From CAYPNF01 sp964411985 (GTDB lineage: Bacteria; Verrucomicrobiota; Verrucomicrobiia; Limisphaerales; J093): a DNA stretch of 64,000 nucleotides. Numbering within the stretch: position 1 is the first letter of the stretch; each line of letters starts with the position of its first letter. Both the position numbers and the translations under genes were made by a program. The DNA lies in contig CAYPNF010000007.1 of NCBI GenBank assembly GCA_964411985.1, forward strand, positions 124,001-188,000. The letters are read 5' to 3'. Shown here in pieces: positions 1-8,567 of this stretch. A model generated the notes under the pieces. That model did no database searches. It had not been told where the DNA came from and saw only the letters and a program-made list of their open reading frames with translations.

Positions 1-1
1 T

Positions 2-715
2 CAGGGCTGCAAACCCAAGACAGCCGATTCCGGCTTGGGTTCTGACTTCGCCTCGGGCACCAACGCCATGGACTACGGTGCTTTGACCAACCAACCCTAC
101 ACCGACTCAGGTCTTGCTTCCAGTCAGCCGTCGAATCCGCCTCCAGCCACCCTCGGGGGCGGTTCAACTCCAGGTCAGGGGGAAGCATTGCCACAGCAGC
201 CGTATGTCGTGGCTCCCCTTCAGCCATTGGGACAGGGCCAGGCCGCGCAGCCTCTCGGACAGTCGCCTCAGCAGCCCGCGATGCAGCCCTCCACGCCGGC
301 TGCGGTGGGCGGAGAGTATGCTATTGCCCGGGGTGACACGCTGGCCAAGATCGCCAAGGACCATGGCATCTCGGTGGCTTCCTTGACGAAAGCCAATCCT
401 GGTGTGGATCCGCGCAAGCTGAAAGTCGGCCAGAAGCTCACGATTCCCTCGGTTTCCACCCCGAGCACGGCCCAACCTGGAGGGGCATCCACTCCCACTC
501 CAGCGGTGGCCGCAGCGGATTCCACTCAGCATTACACGGTGAAGAGCGGCGACACGCTGACGAAGATCGCGAAACAATATGGCTTGGCGGTGAAAGAGCT
601 TCGGTCCGCCAATGCTCTCCGGACCGACCGTCTGCAGGTGGGCCAGAAACTGAAGATTCCCGCAACCAAGGCGGCGGCGGCTGCCGCTCCGTCTGTGACG
701 GGAACCGTGCAATAG
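2..715 (+). CDS. LysM-repeat lipoprotein (5' end outside window)
   Basis: The frame is open from the first bases. It begins ...Gln-Gly-Cys, which looks like the end of a lipobox, so the true start and signal peptide lie upstream and the mature protein is probably a lipoprotein beginning at that Cys (bases 8-10). A TTG at base 35 is therefore probably internal. A low-complexity Pro/Gln/Ser/Ala linker is followed by two LysM peptidoglycan-binding repeats, at about bases 318-455 and 531-665, each with a GDTL-x-KIAK core and a terminal VGQKL-x-IP. It lies 36 bases before ftsW in the dcw cluster. LysM lipoproteins usually tether envelope or division factors to murein. No catalytic domain is visible in this part, so a binding or anchoring role is inferred. 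Confidence 0.85.
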   Translation, partial: QGCKPKTADSGLGSDFASGTNAMDYGALTNQPYTDSGLASSQPSNPPPATLGGGSTPGQGEALPQQPYVVAPLQPLGQGQAAQPLGQSPQQPAMQPSTPAAVGGEYAIARGDTLAKIAKDHGISVASLTKANPGVDPRKLKVGQKLTIPSVSTPSTAQPGGASTPTPAVAAADSTQHYTVKSGDTLTKIAKQYGLAVKELRSANALRTDRLQVGQKLKIPATKAAAAAAPSVTGTVQ

Positions 716-751
716 GCACGATCAACGCCACACTGTCGGACCCATCAGACC

Positions 752-1894
752 ATGAGCCTGGGCGCAACGGGAAAGGTGACCACTCTCTTGGTGATGTGTG
801 TCCTGGGATTGCTGGCGGTTGGGCTGGTGATGCTCTACAGCGTGGCTCCCTACGACCATAGCACCAAGTTTCTGCTTCGCCAGCTCATTGCCTGTGGCAT
901 TGGCCTGGTTGCCGCAGCGGTGCTTGCCGCTTTGGATTACCGTCTGCTTCGGCGTTGGAGCCCGATATTCCTGCTGGTGGCGGGCGTGATGTTGATACTC
1001 GTCTTGGTGCCGGGTATTGGCTACAAGACCAATGGCGCGAGGCGATGGTTCCGTTTCATGGGGTTTCAGTTCCAGCCTTCGGACTTCGCCAAGCTCGCCA
1101 TCCTCATCTTCCTGGCCAACTATGGGGCGACCTGGCAGCGGTACATGGGTCAATTCAAGAAAGGGATCCTGACCCCGCTGATGGTGGTGGGAGTGCTTCT
1201 GGGACTCATGTTTCTCGAGCCGGATTGGGGCACGGCGCTTTTGTTGGCGGCAGTGAGCAGCATGGTTTTGATGATTGCCGGGGCGCGCTGGGCCTATTTG
1301 ATGGGCCCGGCTCTCGCTGGCCTCTTGGTGGTGGGCACTCTCCTCTTTTACAACCCGGTGCGGAGCGATCGCATCTACAGTTGGCTCCACGTCGAACAGA
1401 CGAAAGCGAAGGTGGGGTATCAAGCGTGGCAGGCGCGCGTGGCTCTGGGCACCGGAGGGCTGACCGGGGTGGGGCTCAACAGCAGCACCCAGAAGCGGCT
1501 GCTGTCGGAGTTTCAGACGGACTTCATTTTCGCGATCATCGGCGAGGAGTTTGGCTACGCGGGGTCGGTTGTGGTCCTTGCCGCTTTTACCGCACTCGTG
1601 CTCTGTGGACTGCACATCGCCTCGCGGGCGGCTGACATGTTCGGGCTGTTGCTGGGGGCAGGGATCAGTCTCCTGCTGGGCATGCAGGCGTTGATCAATG
1701 TGGGCGTCGTCTCGAGTGCGCTTCCCAACAAAGGCTTGGCGTTGCCCTTCATCAGCTACGGTGGCTCGAACCTGATCGTGATGCTCTGCTGCATCGGGAT
1801 TCTGCTCAGTATTGCACGGCACTCGTCCTCGCACTCCTCGGAGTTGTCCACTGCCGAGGAAGTGGCGGAAGCTCCGCTGGGTCAAGCGGTCTGA
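752..1894 (+). CDS. ftsW: Lipid II polymerase / division protein FtsW
   Basis: SEDS-family integral membrane protein of 380 residues, the usual length, with about ten hydrophobic segments. Family signatures are present: NGARRWFRF followed by QPSDFAKL near residues 93-115, the DFIFAIIGEEFG loop near 255, and LPNKGLALPFISYGGSN near 330. FtsW polymerises glycan strands at the septum together with a class B PBP, which is not in this window. It sits between the LysM lipoprotein and murG, the classical dcw position, which favours FtsW over RodA. The ATG at 752 has no clear Shine-Dalgarno, but it gives the expected N-terminus just before the first membrane helix. Confidence 0.95.
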   Translation: MSLGATGKVTTLLVMCVLGLLAVGLVMLYSVAPYDHSTKFLLRQLIACGIGLVAAAVLAALDYRLLRRWSPIFLLVAGVMLILVLVPGIGYKTNGARRWFRFMGFQFQPSDFAKLAILIFLANYGATWQRYMGQFKKGILTPLMVVGVLLGLMFLEPDWGTALLLAAVSSMVLMIAGARWAYLMGPALAGLLVVGTLLFYNPVRSDRIYSWLHVEQTKAKVGYQAWQARVALGTGGLTGVGLNSSTQKRLLSEFQTDFIFAIIGEEFGYAGSVVVLAAFTALVLCGLHIASRAADMFGLLLGAGISLLLGMQALINVGVVSSALPNKGLALPFISYGGSNLIVMLCCIGILLSIARHSSSHSSELSTAEEVAEAPLGQAV

Positions 1895-1909
1895 TTCTCG
1901 TATCGATAT

Positions 1910-3094
1910 ATGCGCATGGCGCCCTTGGTGGCGATTGGTTGTGGTGGGACGGGGGGGCATTTGTTTCCAGGCTTGGCCGTGGGGGAGTGCTTGCTTGAGG
2001 CCGGCTGCGAAGTCCTCCTGCTGGTTTCCAACAAAGAGGTGGATCGCCAAGCTACGCGCTCTGTGCGCGGGATGCAGGTGGCCGCCCTGCCTGCGGTCGC
2101 ACTGAGTGGCCTTGGGCTTTTCCCATTTTTGCAGGGCTTTTTTCGCTCTTACCGCGAATCCCGACGCCTTTTCACCCAGCGGCGTCCGGATGCGGTTTTG
2201 GCGATGGGTGGCTTCACAAGCGCACCTCCGGTCTTGGCAGGCAAACGTCTTGGAGCCCGAGCTTTCCTTCATGAAGCCAACTCGATTCCCGGTCGCGCGA
2301 ACCGCTGGTTAGCTCCTTTTGTGCGCGAAGCATTCGTCTACTTTCCCGCAGCGGCGGTATTATTGCCGCAACCCTCGGTCCAGGTTACGGGAATGCCGGT
2401 GCGGCCTCAGTTTCAGGATCTGGATCCCGCAGCTTGCCGGATTTCGCTGGGTCTGGATCCCGCCCGGCCGGTGTTGGTAGTGACTGGCGGAAGCCAGGGG
2501 GCAAGGGGAGTCAACGAGTTGGTTGCCCGATCATTGCCTGAGCTGCAGCGCCTCCATCCCAACCTCCAGTACCTGCACCTGACCGGCCAAAAAGACTACG
2601 ACTCGGTTCGCGTTGCTTACGCTGGTGCGAAGGTCAAGGCAGTGGTCAGACCTTTCCTCAGCGAGATGGAGCTCGCCTTGGGTGCCGCGACCGTGGTGAT
2701 CTCTCGCGCGGGAGCCTCATCGCTCGCCGAGTTGGCGGCCGTGGGGATACCCTCCCTGCTGATTCCCTATCCGCATGCGGCGGACAATCACCAGCACCAC
2801 AACGCGGAGCATTTTCGTCGGAGTGGCGCCGCGGCGGTGGCGGCGGAGAGGGAATTGAGCATCGATTCCCTACTGGGTTTGCTTCAGCCGCTGCTGGCCG
2901 AGGAAAAGGCTCGGGGAATGATGCGCGAAGCTCTGGCGGCGTGGCACACTCCCAACGCTGCCGGCAAGGTAGCCGACCGCATCCTTGGCACTCTACCGCA
3001 GGGCCTCCTTACCCCCAAACGAATGGATGTGGAACCACAAGAGGCTTTGGGGGCGGTCGGTCGGAGTCGCGAGGGGGGCGGGTGGCGGCTATGA
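1910..3094 (+). CDS. murG: UDP-GlcNAc:lipid I N-acetylglucosaminyltransferase MurG
   Basis: Makes lipid II from lipid I and UDP-GlcNAc on the inner face of the membrane. It shows the N-terminal glycine loop GGTGGHLFPGLAVGE (from about residue 11), the second-domain loop GGSQGARGVNEL, and the UDP-GlcNAc site SRAGASSLAELAAVGIPSLL followed by a His-rich DNHQHHNAEHF. It has 394 residues, about 30 longer than many MurG proteins because of a C-terminal Arg/Gly tail. Its TGA overlaps the murB ATG (ATGA at 3091-3094), implying translational coupling. murC, which usually lies between murG and murB, is absent here. Confidence 0.95.
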   Translation: MRMAPLVAIGCGGTGGHLFPGLAVGECLLEAGCEVLLLVSNKEVDRQATRSVRGMQVAALPAVALSGLGLFPFLQGFFRSYRESRRLFTQRRPDAVLAMGGFTSAPPVLAGKRLGARAFLHEANSIPGRANRWLAPFVREAFVYFPAAAVLLPQPSVQVTGMPVRPQFQDLDPAACRISLGLDPARPVLVVTGGSQGARGVNELVARSLPELQRLHPNLQYLHLTGQKDYDSVRVAYAGAKVKAVVRPFLSEMELALGAATVVISRAGASSLAELAAVGIPSLLIPYPHAADNHQHHNAEHFRRSGAAAVAAERELSIDSLLGLLQPLLAEEKARGMMREALAAWHTPNAAGKVADRILGTLPQGLLTPKRMDVEPQEALGAVGRSREGGGWRL

Positions 3095-4017
3095 CGAAGG
3101 ACCACGCCATTCAGGGCCTCTATGAGAGACTCTCCTCCTTGCTCTCCCCCGAGGCGGTGATGAGATTGGACGAACCGCTGGCGAAACGGACCACGTTTCG
3201 CGTTGGAGGCAAGGCAGATCTTTACTTGGAGCCAGCAGGGGAGAGCGACCTCTCCCATTTGGTGAAGGCGGTGAGGGCAGCAAAAGTGCCCCTGCTGGTA
3301 TTGGGCAGAGGTTCGAACCTGCTGATTCGGGACGGAGGGATTCGCGGAGTGGTGGTGTGCCTCCAGCATCCCAGTTTTCAGAAAATCGAGGTCCAGGGAG
3401 TGTGTCTTCAGTGTGGCGCGGGAGCGAAGCTAAAAGCTGTCGCCAACGAAGCTCGCCGTCACGGCCTGGCAGGTTTGGAGTATTTGGAGGGGATTCCGGG
3501 AACCGTGGGCGGGGCCTTGCGCATGAACGCCGGGGCCATGGGGTCTGCCACTTTCGATCGAGTCGAAGTGTTGCGTTGGATGGATCAGGAAGGCCAGATA
3601 ACGGATCTTCCAGCGTCCCAAGTGCAGGTCGGCTACCGATCTTGTCCGCTGCTGCTCACAGGGATCGCGGTGGGGGCGGTCTTTCGGGGTGTTCCGGGGG
3701 AGCCGGAGGCGATCCGTGCGAAGATGGACGAATTCAATCAGCGGCGTTGGCAGACGCAGCCCCACGAACCGAGTGCTGGTTGCGTTTTCAAGAACCCGGC
3801 GGCCATTCCTGCCGGAAAGTTGATTCAAGAATTGGGCTTGAAGGGGGTCCGGGTAGGGGGAGCCACCGTTTCCACGCTGCATGGGAACTTCATTGTTAAT
3901 GAGGACCAAGCGACCGCCAAGGACGTTTTGAGGTTGATCGAATTGGTGCGCCTGGAAGCGCTGGAAAAAAGAGGAATTAAACTCGAGACAGAGATCGAGG
4001 TTCTCGGGGACGAATAG
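3091..4017 (+). CDS. murB: UDP-N-acetylenolpyruvoylglucosamine reductase MurB
   Basis: FAD- and NADPH-dependent reduction of enolpyruvyl-UDP-GlcNAc to UDP-MurNAc in the cytoplasm. FAD-binding motifs TTFRVGGKADL, LGRGSNLLIRDGG and LEGIPGTVGGALRMNAGA are clear. The C-terminal active-site segment reads PSAGCVFKNP, so Cys231 takes the place of the proton-donor Ser of E. coli MurB; a Ser/Cys exchange here should preserve chemistry. It has 308 residues and lacks the extra loop of E. coli-type enzymes, so it is a type II MurB. The frame stays open upstream to 2941, but the ATG at 3091 overlapping the murG stop gives the right length, with a G-rich stretch about 12 bases upstream. ddl follows with no gap. 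Confidence 0.95.
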   Translation: MTKDHAIQGLYERLSSLLSPEAVMRLDEPLAKRTTFRVGGKADLYLEPAGESDLSHLVKAVRAAKVPLLVLGRGSNLLIRDGGIRGVVVCLQHPSFQKIEVQGVCLQCGAGAKLKAVANEARRHGLAGLEYLEGIPGTVGGALRMNAGAMGSATFDRVEVLRWMDQEGQITDLPASQVQVGYRSCPLLLTGIAVGAVFRGVPGEPEAIRAKMDEFNQRRWQTQPHEPSAGCVFKNPAAIPAGKLIQELGLKGVRVGGATVSTLHGNFIVNEDQATAKDVLRLIELVRLEALEKRGIKLETEIEVLGDE

Positions 4018-4944
4018 ATGAGTGGAAATTTGCATGTGACGGTCATGCTCGGAGGGCCCTCTGCCGAGCGGGAGGTTTCGCTGCGCAGCGGGGCCGCGGT
4101 GGCTCGTGCCCTGCGGGAGTATGGACATCGAGTGACTGAGTTGGATCCGCGGGAGCGCGATTGGGTTTTGCCGCTCGAAACGGATGTGGTCTTCCTCGCG
4201 CTCCACGGTACCTATGGCGAGGATGGGACGGTGCAAGCGCGTCTGGAGGAATTGGGCGTGCCATACACTGGGTGCGATGCCGGTTCCAGCCGCGTGGCTT
4301 TTGACAAAGTCTTGACCAAGCAAAGGTGTTTGGCGGCCAAGGTGCCCACCGCCCGTTTTGAGGTGTTGCGGGTTCCTCAGCCTGGGTTACCTGCCGGATG
4401 GAAGCCGCCGGTGGTCCTCAAGCCTGTGCGCCAGGGATCCAGCGTGGGGCTCCACTTCGTGAGCCAGCCCGAAGCCTTCGAGACAGCCCTTGCTGACGCA
4501 CTCCGGTATGACAGCGAAGTTTTGATGGAGGAACGGATCGTGGGGCGCGAGGTCACGGTAGGGATCCTGGAAGCGGAGGCGTTACCGTTGGTTGAAGTGA
4601 AGCCTCACAGCGGGGCTTTCGATTACGAGAGCAAGTACACCAAGGGAGCGACTGATTTCCAGTGCCCGGCGGATTTTGACCCGATCACCACCGAACGGGC
4701 CCAGGCCGCCGCCTTGGGGGCGTTTCGAGCGGTGGGTGGGCGTGACTACGCGCGGGTCGATGTGATGATTCAATACGACGGCTCTCCGGTGGTACTGGAA
4801 GTGAACACTTTGCCGGGAATGACAGAAACCAGTCTTTTCCCGAAGGCTGCCGCTGCACGCGGTATTTCTTTCGTGGCCTTGTGCCAGCGGATGATTGCAC
4901 TTGCCATGGCCCGGAACACGAGAGGCGAGACCCTTCGCACTTAG
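4018..4944 (+). CDS. ddl: D-alanine--D-alanine ligase
   Basis: ATP-grasp ligase that makes the D-Ala-D-Ala dipeptide for the peptidoglycan stem. It begins with the family motif GGPSAEREVSLRSG, then HGTYGEDGTVQ, the ATP-grasp lysine segment VVLKPVRQGSSVG, EERIVGREVTVGIL, and the metal/substrate motif VLEVNTLPGMTETSLFPKAA. Its 308 residues are typical. The ATG starts immediately after the murB TAG, so the genes are almost certainly co-transcribed. The alanine racemase that supplies its substrate is encoded 5 kb downstream at 9861-11024. Confidence 0.95.
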   Translation: MSGNLHVTVMLGGPSAEREVSLRSGAAVARALREYGHRVTELDPRERDWVLPLETDVVFLALHGTYGEDGTVQARLEELGVPYTGCDAGSSRVAFDKVLTKQRCLAAKVPTARFEVLRVPQPGLPAGWKPPVVLKPVRQGSSVGLHFVSQPEAFETALADALRYDSEVLMEERIVGREVTVGILEAEALPLVEVKPHSGAFDYESKYTKGATDFQCPADFDPITTERAQAAALGAFRAVGGRDYARVDVMIQYDGSPVVLEVNTLPGMTETSLFPKAAAARGISFVALCQRMIALAMARNTRGETLRT

Positions 4945-4951
4945 CTTCGCG

Positions 4952-5914
4952 ATGAACCTCTTCTCGGAAAGTCCCAAGAACGTGCGCAACGAGCGCAGGG
5001 ATATCCTGGACGTGAAGATGCGCTCAGAGCCCGTGCGCAATTCCCGGCGAAGCCGAGTTCTTTTTGGCTTGCTCGCTGCCGCAGCGTTCCTGGTGGCGCT
5101 CAGCTTGGGTTGGCAGGGATGGAAGTGGGTGCATCGATGGGTGTTGGGAGATAGCCGTGCTTTTGCGCTCAACACCATTGAAGTGCAAACGGAGGGTTGG
5201 TTGACCGCAGACCAGCTCGTCCAGTGGGCCGGAGTCAGGCTCGGGGACAATCTCCTGACGGTGGACCTGGCGCGCATCCGGCGTGATCTGGAGCTGATTC
5301 CGCAGATCGAGTCCGTTTCGGTGGAGCGGATCCTCCCTCATTTGTTGCGACTGCGCGTGACCGAACGAGAGGCGGTGGCGAGGGTCCATGCCATCCAACC
5401 AGACGGGAATGGGGATTACGCACCGGTGGCCTTCCTGCTCGACGCGTCGGGTATGGTGATGCCCCCTCTGCCCGTCGCGGCCCAATCCGCCGCCGTCGCC
5501 TCCGGACTTGAGTATTTGCCTCTCTTCCGCGGGGTCAGCAGCTCAGACCTTCGGCCTGGGCAGTCCCTCTCGCTGCCTGGCGTTGTCCCGGCTCTCCGGC
5601 TAGTCGGCGAATTCGATAAGTCGCCCATGGCAGGTCGCGCTGAACTCAGAAGCATCGACCTTTCTTTGACCGAGGTTTTGCAGGTGACAACCACTCAGGG
5701 AGCCCAAGCGGTCCTGGGTTACGACCGTCTGGCTCAGCAACTCCAACGCTGGCGTCTGATCCAGGAGGCCGGCCAACGCATGGGAAGGGCTATCGCCTCG
5801 ATCGATCTTTCTGTTTCGAACAACGTTCCGGTCCTGTGGCTTGCGGCGGCAGCGGAGCCTCCTCTCAAGCCCAAACCGGCAAAACCCAATCGACCCCGCA
5901 AGAAAAATGTTTGA
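4952..5914 (+). CDS. ftsQ: Division protein FtsQ (POTRA domain)
   Basis: Bitopic division protein of 320 residues: a short basic cytoplasmic N-terminus, one membrane helix at about residues 35-55, then a POTRA domain (INTIEV-type strand, DQLVQWAGVRLGDNLLTVDL, RLRVTEREAVARV) and a FtsQ-type C-terminal region with a strongly basic Lys/Pro/Arg tail. FtsQ links early (FtsA/FtsZ) and late (FtsW/PBP) divisome parts. Sequence identity in this family is low, so position between ddl and ftsA is important evidence. The ATG at 4952 lies 7 bases after the ddl stop; an in-frame ATG at 4895 inside ddl is less likely. The 3' end overlaps ftsA by 8 bases. Confidence 0.9.
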   Translation: MNLFSESPKNVRNERRDILDVKMRSEPVRNSRRSRVLFGLLAAAAFLVALSLGWQGWKWVHRWVLGDSRAFALNTIEVQTEGWLTADQLVQWAGVRLGDNLLTVDLARIRRDLELIPQIESVSVERILPHLLRLRVTEREAVARVHAIQPDGNGDYAPVAFLLDASGMVMPPLPVAAQSAAVASGLEYLPLFRGVSSSDLRPGQSLSLPGVVPALRLVGEFDKSPMAGRAELRSIDLSLTEVLQVTTTQGAQAVLGYDRLAQQLQRWRLIQEAGQRMGRAIASIDLSVSNNVPVLWLAAAAEPPLKPKPAKPNRPRKKNV

Positions 5915-7133
5915 CTCCAGCTCCCGCATTATCGTTGGCCTGGAAATCGGTACCACCAAGGTTTGCGCCGTGGTGGGCGAGATGAGCCAGCAAGGCACTT
6001 TGAGCATTATCGGACTCGGCCAGTCCAGGTCCCGAGGTGTTCGCAAGGGAGAAATTATCGACGCCACGGCGGCGGGGGAGGATATCCGTTCCGCCATTGC
6101 CGAGGCGGAGCAGATGTCCGATGTCGAGATCGGCAGTGTTTACCTGGGGGTCTCCGGCGCCCATGTCCGAGGCTTCAACAACCGAGGTCGGCATAACATC
6201 GTGTCCGTAGACCGCGAGATCATGGAGGAGGACGTTCAGGATGTCGTCCGGAACGCCAAAGCCATCAACCTTCCCGCGGATCACCATATTGTCCATGTGG
6301 TGCGACAGCACTTTCTAGTGGACGGACAAGCCGGGTTGGTGAATCCGGTCGGCATGCTCGGTGCGCACCTCGAGGTGGATGTTCACGTGGTGCATGGCCA
6401 TAGCAACCGCCTCCAGAATCCCATCCGCGCTGTGAAATCGTTGCAGCTGGAAGTGGAAGACATTGTCTTCAACGGGATCGCATCTTCCCTCTCGCTCTTG
6501 TCCAGTCAGGAAAAGGAGTTGGGAGCTTTGGTCATCGACATCGGCGCCGGCACAACCGAGTTCGTGGTGTACGCGGACGGAATCATCAAGCACACCGGTG
6601 TCGTGGCGCTTGGCGGAGACCATGTCTCCAATGATCTAGCCTACGGTCTGAAGTTGTCGATGGGTCGGGCTGAACGACTCAAGCTGGAACATGGTTCGGC
6701 CTTGGTAGAGGAGTCCGCACGGGGTCGCTCGATCAGTATTACGAACGATCTGGGCTTTCCCGAGCGATCTGTGAATCTCGAACATCTGCGTCGGGTGATG
6801 TCCTTGCGCTTGGAGGAAATCCTGGAGATTGTTGCCGAGGAGGTGGGGAATGCCGGATTGCTCGACTACTTGCGGGCTGGGGTCTTCCTTTGTGGGGGTG
6901 GTGCGAGGGTGCCAGGGATCGCCAAGCTCGGAGAACGCGTGTTCAATCTGCCGGTGACCCTTGGTAAGACCCAATCCATTAGTGGTTTGGTCTCCACTCT
7001 GGATCAGCCTGAATTTGCCACCGGCATCGGCCTGGTGAAATTCGGATCGTACCAGCAGACCCGTCGCAAAAAACCGAATCCGATCAGCTACCGCTTGCGG
7101 AACACTTTCTCATCTTTGTTCCAGAGGTCGTAA
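5907..7133 (+). CDS. ftsA: Division protein FtsA
   Basis: Actin-like ATPase that anchors FtsZ filaments to the membrane. The phosphate-1 loop IVGLEIGTTKVCAVVGE is at the N-terminus, a 1C/SHS2-type subdomain follows, the phosphate-2 motif is LVIDIGAGTTEFVVY, and the adenosine motif is FLCGGGARVPGI. It has 408 residues. The C-terminus (SYRLRNTFSSLFQRS) reads as the expected amphipathic membrane-targeting helix. The start overlaps the end of ftsQ; upstream in-frame ATGs lie inside ftsQ and would add residues foreign to the family. Confidence 0.95.
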   Translation: MFDSSSRIIVGLEIGTTKVCAVVGEMSQQGTLSIIGLGQSRSRGVRKGEIIDATAAGEDIRSAIAEAEQMSDVEIGSVYLGVSGAHVRGFNNRGRHNIVSVDREIMEEDVQDVVRNAKAINLPADHHIVHVVRQHFLVDGQAGLVNPVGMLGAHLEVDVHVVHGHSNRLQNPIRAVKSLQLEVEDIVFNGIASSLSLLSSQEKELGALVIDIGAGTTEFVVYADGIIKHTGVVALGGDHVSNDLAYGLKLSMGRAERLKLEHGSALVEESARGRSISITNDLGFPERSVNLEHLRRVMSLRLEEILEIVAEEVGNAGLLDYLRAGVFLCGGGARVPGIAKLGERVFNLPVTLGKTQSISGLVSTLDQPEFATGIGLVKFGSYQQTRRKKPNPISYRLRNTFSSLFQRS

Positions 7134-7149
7134 GCCAACCCTTCCTACC

Positions 7150-8490
7150 ATGAGTGAATCATCAGTGCCTGCAACGGATACAACGGCCCTGCGTCTGACC
7201 TCTTCCATGAAGATCATTGGAGTAGGCAGCGGGGGTGTGGCTGCTGCTCACCATCTTCGTTCCCTGCCCCTGGAGGGAGTCCAGTGGGGCGGGGTGGACA
7301 CCGACGCCATGGCTCTCTCCCACTCGGGCCTCGCTGAGACTCGTTTGATGGGGGTGAGGCTCACCCGGGGTTTGGGGACGGGCGGGGACCCTGATTTGGG
7401 ACGTGCGGCGGCGGAAGCCGAGGTGGAGGCGATTCGCTCTCTGGGCGCAAACGGCGACGTGATCATCCTGCTTGTGGGTCTTGGCGGTGGAACGGGTTCT
7501 GGGGCGGCACCGGTCATTGCACGGGTCCTTCGTGAGGCCGGGAAACTGGTCTTTGCCTTGGCCACTCTCCCCTTTGATTTTGAAGGGGCACGCAGGCAGC
7601 AACAAGCCCAGGAGGCGCTGCGCCAGCTGCGCGGGGCAGCGGATGCGGTCGTGTGTCTTCCGAACCAAAAGGTCGCTTCCCTCTTGGACGCCAACACCAC
7701 CTTTGTGGATACCTTCAAGACAACCCATCGACTCCTTGGACAAGGTGTCGAGGGTCTGTGGCGTCTCATGACCCGGGAGGCATTCATCAAAGTCGATTTT
7801 GCGGATTTGTCGCGAGTCGTGCGCGGTCGCCATGCTGAGAGCGCCTATGCTGCGGCGGAGGCCTGCGGCGAAAACCGCCTCCGGGAAGTGCTGGACCTGC
7901 TGTTCCAGAGTCCCTTGCTGGATCAGGGAAGGTGGCTGAATGAGGCTGATGCGGTGCTGGTGAGTGTGGTGGGTGGGCAGGATATGACTTTGCGTGAGAT
8001 CAACCAGTTGATGGAACAGATCCATCGGCGATGTGAGAAGGCGGAAGTCATCATGGGTGCTTCGTTTGATGGATCCGTTGCAGGTCGGTTCGCTGTGACC
8101 CTGGTCGCCTCCAGGCGGCTTCCAGTGCAGGAAGAGAAGAATACGAACGAGGAACTCGAGACCGCAGCGGCTGAGATGCCGACTTGTCAGTTTCCGGTAC
8201 CGGGCACCCGTCCCGCCGAGGTGGGTGATGAGCAGGTACCTGAGGTGCGAACGCCGTCCCGTTTCGCCGCGATGGCGCCCTCGTTTCCGAAAGACAAGCT
8301 GGAAGAGATTTTTTCCCGGCAGGCACCAACCAAGGAGAAACCGAAACGACGTCCCACCGGCCCAAGACAGGGAATGCTCCCTCTGGAGGCGGTGTCGAAG
8401 GGGCGTTTCGCCAAGAGCGAACCAACCATCCACCGAGGTGAGGATCTCGACACGCCTACCTACATCCGAAAGGGTGTTCCGCTCAACTGA
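7150..8490 (+). CDS. ftsZ: Divergent tubulin-like division protein FtsZ
   Basis: GTPase that forms the division ring. The tubulin signature GLGGGTGSGAAP (residues 110-121), GLGTGGDPDLGR, LPFDFEGARR and the T7 region KVDFADL (214-220, both Asp residues kept) identify FtsZ. A long Pro/Glu/Lys-rich linker leads to a C-terminal peptide DLDTPTYIRKG, matching the FtsA-binding tail. It is unusual: the first nucleotide loop is GVGSGGVAAA rather than GVGGGGGNA, the usual Asn of T7 is Lys214, and the base-contacting region reads LPNQKV. It has 446 residues. It follows ftsA by 16 bases and is closed by a terminator. No Shine-Dalgarno is evident before the ATG at 7150. Confidence 0.93.
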   Translation: MSESSVPATDTTALRLTSSMKIIGVGSGGVAAAHHLRSLPLEGVQWGGVDTDAMALSHSGLAETRLMGVRLTRGLGTGGDPDLGRAAAEAEVEAIRSLGANGDVIILLVGLGGGTGSGAAPVIARVLREAGKLVFALATLPFDFEGARRQQQAQEALRQLRGAADAVVCLPNQKVASLLDANTTFVDTFKTTHRLLGQGVEGLWRLMTREAFIKVDFADLSRVVRGRHAESAYAAAEACGENRLREVLDLLFQSPLLDQGRWLNEADAVLVSVVGGQDMTLREINQLMEQIHRRCEKAEVIMGASFDGSVAGRFAVTLVASRRLPVQEEKNTNEELETAAAEMPTCQFPVPGTRPAEVGDEQVPEVRTPSRFAAMAPSFPKDKLEEIFSRQAPTKEKPKRRPTGPRQGMLPLEAVSKGRFAKSEPTIHRGEDLDTPTYIRKGVPLN

Positions 8491-8526
8491 GTTTCCTGCC
8501 CAAACCCTAAGTTCGATCCATCGCAT

Positions 8527-8565
8527 CCCCGGTAGGGCTTAGCCCGATTCCGGGGTCCCTTTTTT
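8527..8565 (+). terminator. Terminator after ftsZ
   Basis: CCCCGG (8527-8532) pairs with CCGGGG (8550-8555), with a nested GGGC/GCCC hairpin inside, followed by TCCC and a run of six T (8560-8565). It ends the dcw transcript. The T tract stops two bases before the ATG at 8568, leaving no room for a leader on a read-through-independent transcript of the next gene. Confidence 0.8.
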
Positions 8566-8567
8566 GT

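Noticed and set aside
722..2272. Long minus-strand open frame (about 516 codons) opposite ftsW/murG
   Set aside because: Low-complexity His/Gln/Arg-rich translation with no family signature; it is the antisense shadow of two clear genes in GC-rich DNA.
3309..3322. GGTTCGAACC, like a tRNA T-loop
   Set aside because: It lies inside murB and encodes the conserved RGSNLL segment; no acceptor or anticodon arms surround it.
7162..8526. Long minus-strand open frame opposite ftsZ
   Set aside because: Fully antisense to ftsZ, no recognisable motif, and would also read through the ftsZ terminator.
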